Origin: Actinernus sp. WN-2022
Taxonomy: Eukaryota > Cnidaria > Anthozoa > Actiniaria > Actinernidae
DNA: 64,000 nt
Direction of reading: 5' to 3'
NCBI GenBank assembly: GCA_030867875.1
Contig: JAOWCC010000577.1
Span: 142,096,344 to 142,160,343 of the forward strand
The notes beneath the pieces were generated by a model. That model saw only the letters and a list, made by a program, of their open reading frames with translations. It did not search any database and had not been told where the DNA came from. The translations under genes and the position numbers were made by a program. Positions 20,101-32,100 of the stretch are shown one piece after another (position 1 is the first letter of the stretch; each line of letters opens with the position of its first letter).

Positions 20101-23100
20101 ATTCACAACAGCTAGCTCATGAGGCTTCTATAAACTTGTGTAGGTCCTGATATTTTGAAATGTGTAAAAATGTAGTGTGAGAAAGAAGTATGGCCGTGTG
20201 TTTGCACTGAAAGCTGGGAGCTTCAAATTTGTGATGGCATGTTCTCCAGAGGCAATCAAGGAGGTTCTAATAAAGAGATCAGCTGACTATGCTGGGAGAC
20301 CACCATTCCACAGTCTATTAGTTGAGACATTAGGTAAGGTTCTTTATATAATAAAATGTTTTAACTAAATATTTTCAGTAATAATTTGCTAGATTAACTG
20401 AGATCTTTAAAATAATAGTTTACCTTCAGTTTGTCGAAACAAAACAGCTGTGCCGGATTGTTTGAAGCAAGGTTAACTTTAACCCTAGGTTAGCGCTAAA
20501 TCTGTAATTGCAATCTGTACAGTTTAACCCAGGATTAGCGATTTAACCCTGGGTTAGCGCTTAACCTTGCTTCGAACAACCGGGCCCAGTTGAATTGGTG
20601 CGTATGAAAACAACTTACATACATTGTATATATGCGATAATTTTGCTTAGCGTCACTCTTTTCTGTGGTCGAAATTTTGCGAAGATCGTGACGATTCGTG
20701 TATGTGAAAATGGGGGTGGCTACATTGCGAGCCTGAGAGCCTCTTTTTGCGAGCCGCGAGCCTTTTTCTGCGAGCCTCCAATTTCCCGCCAAAAATACCA
20801 AATATAGGCATTTATATGTCCTTTTATGGTCTTCATCAAGCGCAGCAGGCAACGTTTGTAAGCAATGTTCTTCAGCCGTTTCCTGTCGTTCGTATGATAA
20901 TGCCGTCCAGTGACGTCACTACCCCAAAATCGCGGTAGTGATTTTGATTGGTTCATCAGTATTTTATAATAACTCGTCAGAGAAGATGGCAGGATTCACT
21001 TCTGTTTCTGTTTTGTACTCGCGATTGTTGATCGTTGAGTTTCAATGGAGTGCTTTTCTTTGGCAAAAACCACATCTGGAAATGGATTGAAAGTGTCCTG
21101 CAAAATAACCCGCCGACTGTCCTGTAGCTGTAAACATGTACATTTTATCGCGTCTCGTCCGCGGGACCGGACCCCATAAAAACTTGGACGAATCAGCCGT
21201 GGTTGTTGATAATCGATTATTTGTTCCTCGAATAGAGGCGGCTATTTTCGTAGGCTAACTGTCGCTACTCTCTTCAAGAAACCGTTGTTTCCCGTAAAAG
21301 AGCCTTCGTATTTCTTCGTAAATTCTCCATTATCCTTCCGTGCTTTTCTACTTTTCTGCTGTATGATTAACAAAGTTAATATCTCCTAGCTGTGTCGGTT
21401 CAGTATTCACAGCTAATAATGCACTAGTCAATGTAAACCCCCGCACCCCTCCGGCCGGGACATAGCGGGGCATTAGCGGGGAATTTGCAGTGATTTGACG
21501 ACAAAAAGGACCGCGGCTACTTTCACAACTATAGACCTTTTCCTTACAAATGAGCCTACCGAATATACACACGCTGGAGTTTCTCATGTTAGAATGAGTG
21601 ACCACAGTGTTATTTATGCACAACCTCAAATAATTTCTCAAGGCGACCAATTTTTTTTTTCGTGACCCACGAACTCTTTAAGGTGAAGTAATACGGGCAA
21701 CATTTCTTGCAACTTGTCGCGCAACAATGTTGCGTTGCGAGTTGAAGCGCGATGTTGCACGTATTACCACCCACTCGAGCAACTTGTCGCGCAACAATGT
21801 TGCGTTGCGAGTTTAAGCGCGATGTTGCTCGTATTACCACCCACTCGAGCAACTTGTCACGCAACAATGTTGCGTTGCGAGTTGAAGCGCGATGTTGCTC
21901 GTATTACCACCCACTCGAGCAACTTGTCACGCAACAATGTTGCGTTGCGAGTTGAAGCGCGATGTTGCTCGTATTACCACCCACTCGAGCAACTTGTCGC
22001 GCAACAATGTTGCGTTGCGAGTTGAAGCGCGATGTTGCTCGTATTACTTCACCTTTACTACCGCCGTGACAGTTTTATTTGCATAAATTAAATTGTTAAC
22101 CGCCTTGGCCTCACTGGACGGAATGGTTCGTTCCTCCCGAGAGAGACGTCTGAAAGAGGTCAGGCTATTCAATCTTCATCGCTCTACTTTAGCAATGTAC
22201 ACATGAATGTATAAGCACAGGGAGCCCAGGCTCACAACATGAGGACAAACAACCATTAAGGTTTACATACCACATCTAGCCTGCTTTCAGGCGGTAGATC
22301 ATCGAAGCGGCCGCCATATTGGCCGAGCGTGATTGAGACCTGGGATCGAATGACAAATGGAGGGGGGAGGGGGAGAAGCAGAAAGGAAGGTCTCAATCAC
22401 GCTCGGCCAATATGGCGGCCGTTTCGATGATCCGTTTGCTGCGCGAAAAAAACACCATCTACCGCCTGAAAGCAGGCTATACCACATCAAATGTTGCCCA
22501 TCTGTTGTTTCTTGACTGTCTTAAGGTACAAACACGCATTGCGCACATCATTGCCGGCGATGTTGCAGAAGTAGGATCGAGTTACTTCGTCAACATTGCA
22601 CTGTGTGAACAACAATTTTAGTTAACCTCTACCTAAAATATATAACAAGGGTGCACCCATAGGCATACCACAATAATGAAGTAAAAACTAGAATGAAATG
22701 TGTTTACATATTGTTTGTGAAGTAAAAACAAGAATAAATAGAGATTACATCATGGAAAGGGCTGGCGTATGTTTTTTACGCAGGAGTTTGTTTTCACAAA
22801 ACGAACGAGCGAGTGAGTTTTGTGAAAACAAACAAGTTTGTAAATACCATACAAAAACTTTCCATGTTGTAATTTCACAGGCAGCCCAATATATGGGTTT
22901 GTGAAAAGATATGTATGGGGTTTTATAGATCCTTTCAAATTGTGTATAATGTATAAATAAACATACGTATTGGTTTCCATGTTGTTTCCTTTGTGGTTGT
23001 TCTTCTCTTGAAACCATTTTAGGAGTTTTTCATCCACCTCGGCTATATTTTCACAAACCCATAGATGGGCTGCCTGTGGTAATTTGTTTATTATATCAAA

Positions 23101-26100
23101 CAGGTTTTATTTACGTCATGTCATTGAACACGTAGCTCTCAAATCAGTTTTGTTTTGCATTTCGTATCCGACTGAACGCAGACTAAAATGTATGCTCGGT
23201 ACAATCAAAATGGAAAGAAAATCTTACTTTCTAAACTGACAAGCTTGAAATAGTTGTTCACAAGAGCCTGTTGTTCAACATCAATTTGGAACTGTCTTTG
23301 ATTCAACAAATAAAGTTTATAAAGTATACCTGTTTTTTTCGAAGTTGTTTGCCATCTCCACGGCTTGTAGGTTTTCTGTGCTCACAGAATATTTACGATC
23401 TTTTAAATGGAAGTTGAAATCACTCCTCGAAAGATTGAAAGCTCGTAATCTTCGTCGTATTTTCTTTTGACACTAAGAATAATTTCACATAGATTTTCTC
23501 AATATCTATTAATAATAATAATAATGTATTTATTCATTTGATTATTAATACATATCAATAGTTACAAAAATATATATTGAAAGGTCTTACGTATAAAAAT
23601 TACAATTGTATACAATTGTTTATTACCTCCTAACTTACATTGTAATTAATTTACTGCTAATTTATATTAAAAATCATTCTATTTACAAAGCTATTTTTGA
23701 AGCGCTCGGTATTAACTATAGGTGGTTGGCTCGGGTTCCTCAGCTAGCCTCAAAGAGGATTCTTTGATTTTAGGCAGCAGATCGTATACAGAGGATGATT
23801 TGGTGCCGGCATAGTTTTCTAAAAATAGAGCGGTCTGGCCAGCGTTCTGTTAAGTTCTTTCGGTAGAATTTCGTCAGGTTTTCCGGGATTTTGTGCTTCC
23901 TCTTTGTCTGTTATGAAATTATGTCAGTGCGTCGGTTTCTCTAAGTTTTTGCTCTTGTGATTTTATTTTCTTGGTCGATAATATACTCTTCAATTGACTT
24001 GGAAGTTTTAGCATCGCTAGTCGGCTGTTTAAGATCAAGATTACACTATTTAAGGTCTCGATAAAGGTTCGATGTATCATTTCGGAAAAACGCTCTCGCA
24101 GCGTCCCAATTAAAGCCACATAGACGTACAATAAACCGTTTTAATGGTTTTGAATTGAAGAACGTATATATATAATCGTTTTGAACAAAAGTGTTAAAGG
24201 TTTTCGATTCATTTCACGGTTGACTAAAAAGTCCCGCCTCCAAATGTAATTATCATTAACCGATTAGCCAATCAGAGCGAGTCATGTTATGTTCAAGTCT
24301 TTGCCGATTACAAAGTTCAGAGCTATACAGTTTTCCGATGCTCGATACAGTTTATTTTCAAGAAGAAACACTCTTTTAGGAGTACAGATAAATGGAACAA
24401 CAGTATAAGCAAACAATTAATATCAGGCAGGGAGAACCATTGAAGCGCTTTTCGATCCACACCATCATGTCACCATGGTAACCTGGTACCAGGGCCCAGT
24501 TGCATAAAACACCCGTAACACGTAAATGCGTACTTAAGTGTTTCCGTAAGTTAGGTGTGTTGCATAAACAGACTTAAGTGACTACTTCACCTAAGTATTA
24601 AATCTGAAGATTGTCTTAAGTGACCACTTAAGTGCTGTTTATGCAACAGAATTTACAGGCGTTGCATAAAACTCTCGTGACCTCTACTATCACTCATAAA
24701 GTTACGGGACCTTCAGAGGTCCCGTAAGTCTACACGTCACCAATATATGTTTTTCTTTCTGAAGTAATTTTAATACATTTCTGTACAGTTCTTGTCGTTT
24801 AGGGTTTTCGTCAATTAAAGAACTTTCATCTGTGGTGAATTGACGCTTTGAAGTTTATTTCTCGTTCAAATGAAAATCCAAATACATGTTTAATTAATTT
24901 TATATTTTGTTGTTCTGCTATACAAAAAAGAGTGAACATGACTGGTCTTGTTTGTACCATACTAAACTGTTGTCGCAAAGCGTAGGCGTATTTCACTTGA
25001 AATAATGAACAAATTTACGCTTGTCCCGTAAGTTTACACGTAAATGGACCCGTAAGTTGTCCACTTACAACAACGATACGTGTACTTTTTGCAACACACC
25101 TAAAATAACCAGTAACCGTATCGTAACTGCTGTACAAACTAAACTCACAAGCTAAATTGTGCTGCTTTTCCCTTTTGTTCTTTTTTGAATACGGCACCAA
25201 GAACGATTTACTTTTACACTTTTGGTCATTAACGTAGACATCTTTATGAACGAAAAGTAGCGCAGAAAATCACAGGTAGCGAGCCAGTAAAATAACATGC
25301 CCAGTGAATGACAGCAGCTGTCAATCATTTTTCGCGCCTTTTTTAGCGGGAAATCAGAAAGTCGCATTTTCAAGGCTTTAAAAATTAAAAGATATTTGAG
25401 TTTAAGGTTTTTTGTGATGCTAGATTTGGGCTTTTAGATTTAGAATTTCCGAAAAATGTATTTTTGAAACTTTTCCATTTTTAACCTTTATCGAAAACCT
25501 CCTCCATCTTAAAGGCGCAGTGTCACGGTACTGCGCATGTGTGAAAATTTGATGATTTTTGAATTTGTCCGGCCCGGAACGAAGCTCTCAGAGCGGTGAA
25601 ATATCGACTTCCATCAGTGTTCTTTTTGAACTCATCCTTGCCTCCTTTGGTCATTTATGGAAATGTAAGATGTGCATAAATAAGTTTTAGTTATTTGTTT
25701 ATTCAAAATTAGTCGTTGCAGACTGCAACACAACTAAAACAGCCACTGAGTACACTGAATACAGCAGCCGAAAAACGCAAGAAATTGGAAACTTTTTGGC
25801 ATTCCAACCAGAAGCGAAGAGGGTTTGGATGTCCAGTAGAGTTCACGAAACACATGGCAACTTTTCAAGTCGTATTATAAATGATATGATATGGCAGTTT
25901 TCAACAGCTATACGAAGAAATATATATCTACGGCTTAGAAACGAGGCTGAAATATATATATGAACCGACCGGAGTGCAAAGACTGTACGAAAAGTTAGAT
26001 AAAACCTTTATTTGCTGGCAAAAAAACCTCATGAACTCAAACACAATAGCCTTATGAGCAATCGACATACATATGAAGCTATAGAAGTTATTATCGACTA

Positions 26101-29100
26101 CGTGAGTCTGCAAACATCGATCTGCTTTGAATTCGCACTTTCGTGCCAAGCGCCGAATTTTTCTACTTTCGACACACGGTCGCTAAACTGTACGAAATCT
26201 CCAAACTAACGGGAAAAACTGAAGTTATATAAGTTATCATCGACTACATGAGAGTCAAATATCGAACTGCTATGAAACCGCTTGTGACAGTTTACGCACT
26301 TTCGTGACAAGCGAACTTTTCTACTTTCGACACACGGTCGCTAAACTGAATGAAATCTCCAAGAATAAATCCTTAATGCCCAAACTAACGGAGAAAACTG
26401 AAAGAGGACATCCTTGTGACCAATCAACATACATATGAAGCTCCAGAAGTAATTATTGAATACATGAGAACCCATAGAGCAAACTGATAATAATGATCGA
26501 ACGTGCTATTAGTTCCACGGACATTCAGTGACTACGTACTGAACTCGCGCTACAGCATAGCTTGAAATACTGTACGAAAACTCCCGTTTAAAAATTTACT
26601 GATGCCGAAAGAACCATAGAATCTTAAACAAGATATCCTTCTGACCAATCGACATAAATATTAAGCTGTGAAAGTAAGTTTCCAGTCCATAACAGCCGAT
26701 AGTGAAAACTAGTAAACAGCCACTCGTACTTCCGAGAGTACTGAACTTTTTAGCGCAAATGTATGTGTTACGTTTCCAAACTTTAGGACAAGAAATCGTC
26801 CATAGAATGTTCTATATTTTCTACAGCAGAGAACTGTGTTATTAGTCATGTAGAAATAAAACAAAGGTGCCATTTTGAGAATTATTTCATGTCGAAAGTG
26901 CACAACGAAGAAATATATATCTACGGACGCGAGCAACTTGTTTCACTTTGGTCAAATTCGGACTGTTTACGACTGGAAACAGCAAAAAAATACAAGCAAG
27001 TAATGAAATATAGATACCATTCTTTACTCAATGCTGTTTACCTTGGATGTAGGAAGAATAAAATCCTTGTAAATCTCGCCATATACTGTGCAAAACTACA
27101 ATCTGTGAATACGGCTAACACCCGAACAGTGTGGCGTTTCCTGCAATTTATTTTGATTGATTCTCATTGGATGTTACACAATACAGCTGTCAATTCAATG
27201 TCTGGAGACTGTGACATGCGCAGTACCGTGACACTGCGCCTTTAACATCCAGTTTGAAAACTCCCGTACGTATTGACAAGTGTTTTCTGATTGGACGAAA
27301 CGCTTTTCGCACGCGTGAAACTGAAGCGCGTTTTCGTATTGATTCATTACGTAAATCTCAGTTTGTATGAAATAAAACGTGTTTACTTACTCTCTGTGAA
27401 TTTGTCATTTTTTACCCTCCCTCCCCTCCCCCCTATTTTTAAGACAGCTCAATTTACAGGAGAAGCAGTCGGCAACTCCCTCGCCCACATTTTTGTTACA
27501 AAGCAAAAGAGGAAATCGTCAATATCGGAAACTAAATAAAACTCAAACACAATTTCAACACCACACAAAGATAAACCAATGACCAAACTACCTTCGTAGT
27601 GAAAAATATGAGTCAAATATCACAAGAAGCGATTGTTTGGACGAAGTTTTCAAGTACATTACGACTTCGTGGATGAGGCCAACGCGTTCTCGAGGTTAGA
27701 AACAATGATTATCATTATTTGTCAAATCGCTTTCAAATATAAATGATAATCATTATTCTAAGACAAACCCTAACCCGAACCACAAACCGAACCCTAACCA
27801 TCGGACGAGTTCACGGGTAAATGACGGGTTCTCACTCACCAAGAGCTAGGGTTCACAGGTAAACAAGAAGAGACAGTAAACGAGAGGAAGAGTTTTTTTG
27901 AGCGCTCCTACTCGGACTCGAACTCGTAGCCCTTTGCGTATACTGCAGTGTAGTGCAGACGTCATGACCACTACACTAAGCGCGTCTACCGCCGTTCGGA
28001 ATTTGACAATTGTTTATCTTTATCCTTGACTGGTTTTAAGAATAATGATTATCATTGTTTTGAAGTGATTTGACAATTAATGATAATCATTGTTTTAACC
28101 TCGAGGTTGTGTTGATGAGGCTTGAGTAGGTTGACCCAGCGCGGTCCTGGCGACGAGACCAAACACAGTCTTACTCTTCTGGGGAGAGGAAAAGTGGGGT
28201 CTGTTTATTTGTTCGGTGAAACAACTTTCGTCTCCCCAGTAGGGTAATACCGTGTTTGGTCTCGTGCCAGGACCGCGCTGGGTCAGCCTTAACGTGAGAC
28301 CCAACCGCCATCATGGCATGTAACCGAGCCTTTCGTGAACATTGCACGCTATGATTGGTCGATAATTGTCGTTACAAAACAGGACTGGCCTGGGTGTTGC
28401 GTTCGTTACCCTCCCCGATGGGAGAATTGCGTATCAAATTCAGAACAGTCGAGCAAGTAAGCAAGTAATCGGTCATCTCCTGTTAGAATACTAAATTGTT
28501 GAAGCTAATAATTAAAATAAGCCAAGAAACAGTAAACAGCAGGAAGCTAGTTGGTCAGTTACGTCTGTCAATAGCATTTTAGGACCGTTTACAAACTCTA
28601 CTGTACCTCTTTAGACTTTCAAGTTTTCGATTTGAATTTCGCGCAATACCATCAGAGATCTCTCAAGCGGAACATCACATGTTACAGAGCTTGAACTTGA
28701 CCCTGAAAGGCTGATTGACAAGTGAAGGTGTCTTCAACCTGGTTGAGGCCCTTTTATAGTGCCGGTCCTTGTTTTATAAAGCATTGATAATATGCAATTT
28801 ACAAGGGGAATATGTGTTAAAACATTGGTAATATGCAAGGGGAGTATATAGTACAAAGAAAGCGAGGGGATATGGGATATATTGGTCTTAGTAGAACAAA
28901 GGAAACAGAGCCAAAGTAACAATAAATTATAATATTTTATAGGTGGTAAAGACATTGCAGTTGGTGATTATGGTCCTGCATGGAAATTGCATCGCAAGTT
29001 ATTCACCACCTCTCTGCGGCAGTTCCTATCAAATATTCCGTTGATAGAATCAAGGGTGGGTGATCAAGTCAACAAGATACTGCAGTATTTTGAAGATCAA

Positions 29101-32100
29101 AATGGAAAGCCTTTTGATCCTTCTGACATTATCATGAGAAGTGTGGCTGATGTGATTTGTGGAATTACATTTGGAGACCATTTCAGCTCCTCTCATCCAG
29201 AGTTTGCCAGGTTCCTGGAGGTAACCACCCAATCATTTGCAGATGTGGATCTAAATGAGCAGCTTTTTTTATTGGACTTATTTTCATTTACAAAGTACCT
29301 GCCCTTTGAAGCTTACAAGAAAACCCAGCAGACCACTGATTATCGTTTTCAAGTAATCAGAGATATCCTTGACAATAGACAACAAAGTTTTGATGAATCT
29401 AAACCAGTGAATGATCTCACGACTGCCCTCCTGAAAGCAAGGGTAGGAGCTGAATTTGAAAACGAAGGAGAAAAACAGGTTTTGCTGTCAGATGACTACT
29501 TGATAAACACCTTGTTTGACATGTTCGGTGCTGGCTACGAGACCGTGAGTACTACGTTAAGATGGGCTATCATCTACCTGGTCAACAACCCACAATACCA
29601 ACAAGAAATCCAACACGAACTGGATGAGGTAATGTTTAGAAAAATTCATTTTGCAAAATATTTTGTTAGAATTCGATTATCCTTCCAGGAAATAAAATTG
29701 ACTAATGACAGACCGACCGACCGACCCAAACCAATGGAATCAGGTTAGTCATTTTTGAATGAAAGAAACTATCAAAGAAAGTAGACTGTCAATGAGCTTG
29801 AGCGAGCGATTTGAGGAAAGGTAAAATGAGTTTCGGCAGTAAGCAGGTATTGGTTAAGCGATTCGGCCGTTAATTTGCCTGCCTTTTGTTTATTTCTCTG
29901 CCCGAAATTAACTTTAGCTAAATAAAATACTTTTCCTTAAAAATCACCACACAACACTCAAATAACTACTAACACAACATCGCTAAAGGTTCATTCTAGC
30001 TCCACATTGAAGTTTCTCAGTTATGTTTGAATTCGTAGCCACAGGGGTACATTCGTACCCAAAAACAACCGTTTGCAATTGAGATGCAAACCTGGAGGAT
30101 GGTTATACTCTAATTAAAGGGCTTACCTCTTTCAGTGACCAGCCGAAGTCTCATAACACGTGGTCAGAAAAAAGTCGCCGTAGACAACTGATTTCAGTTG
30201 AAATGCACTGCTGTGCGCTCAGTATAGAAACGTTATGCTTGTGTTTTGTTGACAAATACAGTCACTTGCTGACTTGTACGATGACTCAGTCAAACATTCG
30301 GCCGTTGCCCTTATGGAGTATTCGTTATTTTCTGTTAATCGTACAGTCAGCCTTTGGCCTCATACAGTATTCGTTATTTTTCGTTCATCGTTCAGCGCGT
30401 GCCTGTATTTGTCAATAAAGAACGCACATCAGTCTCTAACCCTTAAATAGTGCACGCTCGAGAATTTCTTTCCGCGTATATCATATATAATTTTATATTA
30501 TAAAAAAATTGAAGATGAGGTATGTTAGATGTATGATTTTCGGGATCTACTTTCGAGGTCTTGAAAAGTTCAGTGTTAAATGCACTCGCATTCAGCTCGT
30601 GCATCCGCAGGTTTTCAAGAGCACGAGCGTGCATTATTTTGTTGTAGTTCGTAAAATGAAATGAGAAAGCTAAAACTGAATTGAATGCTAACAACTGGCT
30701 TTATTATTTCACGAGTTCGTTTTACGGAACACTAAAACTGTCGGTCTTGCGAGGACTGTTTGTGCATTTCGTTCGTAAAGATCTATTAAACAAGAGGCTG
30801 TACGCAGCCTTTCCTCAGGCTGTATGACAATCAAACAGACAGTGTAGTATAACAATGTAGATGCTTTGGTGTGTACCCGATGATCGGATACATAATTTTG
30901 GGTGAGATAAAGATGGCATCTCAAGTAAGCTGAAGTCTGACGGTGAATCTTAATCTGACGGCTCGCTTGAATTCAACACCACTATCTCCGCCATTGACCT
31001 AAGCGTGTATTTCCGTGTTGTTTAATTTCAGACGGCTGCCTTATCGGTGGTATTCTTGGATTCCGTTAACCTTTCTTTCGCGGCTTTATATATTCCCTTC
31101 GCTTTCAAGGATTTTTCGTCTCTCCCATTTTTCAGCAATATCCGTTAACACAAGAAGAAAACTACCGGTTCACAGCGATTTGCCCCCCCCCCCCCCCCCC
31201 CCTCCCCCCCGGTCGCGAAATCGCTAGTGAATTCGTCCTCCCGGGGCGAGAGCGCTAGTGAGTTGTACTCATAATTCTTATTGAAATCGCCCCGCCTCAG
31301 AAAATAGAGGCAGTAGATGTCAACGCACTGAATAAAAAGTTTTTGTTTTAAATAAATATAAAGTTGTTTTTAAAAATAAAATGAAGTGTAAGACCCCTAG
31401 CTATAATTACTACTACAAAAATACGCGAGTCGGTAACACTCTTTTTCTTCGGAAAGTCATTTCAAATTCGTTCCGGATTTGAATTAATTATACTGCTAGA
31501 AAATTGCAAAACTTACCGCCGTTTTATCTTCTCATTAGTTAATAAGCTGTTTATCCAGAAAGGTTTTCCTAGTTAGAACTGATATAATTACCGAATCAAC
31601 AAGCGCCATTAGCTCAATTGAAATAGAACAAAGCACGCGAGTCGGTAATACTCTTTTGTTCGGCAAAGTTATTTCAAAATAGATAGATGGATCGACGCGA
31701 GCATTACGGGTTATAACAATCTTACATAGCACGATAATTATACGACAACTTAATTATGGTTTTCATGCATGAAAAAATCATCAGGCTATTTGGCAGTTGT
31801 TTCCAAATATGAGTTCCACTCGCTACAAGCTAAAGTAAGTTTTAAAACTTCCCGCCGTTTTATATCTTAATTTAATAGTTCATTACTGCTTGTTTATTCA
31901 GGAAGTTTTCACGCGAGTCGGTAACACTTCCTTTATTCGGCAAAGTCTTTTCAAAGTAGGCGGATTTACGGGTTATCAAAACAACTAATCATTCGAAGAT
32001 TGAAGAAGATTGTAGGTGGATTGCAGAATCCCTTGTCGAATTTCTTGTTGCATTATTACTGTAATAATAATAAGGAAAACATGAATTCATAACCTTTTAA

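Larger units (their letters stand above)
17170..20175 (+). other. P450 intron 1 (3.0 kb)
   Basis: GT/AG intron. Contents are tandem acagacgttctagc near 17270-17308, three CCCCATGGTGGGG motifs (17577-17641), a tandem cttggcagttgact near 17790-17825, a foldback element at 18758-18912, a hairpin at 19359-19463, and a probable LINE 3' end with a GTT tail before 20018. The rest is AT-rich and unrecognised. Confidence 0.85.
20334..28942 (+). other. P450 intron 2 (8.6 kb)
   Basis: GT/AG intron filled with inverted-repeat elements at 20453-20583, 21678-22056, 22277-22479, 22786-22833, 22868-23085, 24559-24647, 25513-27241, 27689-28105 and 28129-28288. An AAT microsatellite lies at about 23510-23525. 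A possible 45-codon - strand fragment with a Pro/Glu tail (23712-23850) was too short to identify. The remainder has no recognised gene. Confidence 0.85.

Noticed and set aside
21714..22025. 103-codon frame with repeated VEARCC / QQCCVAS peptides
   Set aside because: It is the 70-bp tandem array read through all three frames in turn. It stays open only because unit 2 has tta where other units would give tga in that frame.
27770..27815. ccctaaccc-like motifs suggesting interstitial telomere repeat
   Set aside because: Only two or three imperfect units, embedded in a MITE; not a telomeric tract.
27905..27990. Functional tRNA gene
   Set aside because: A and B boxes are present but the T and acceptor stems do not pair.
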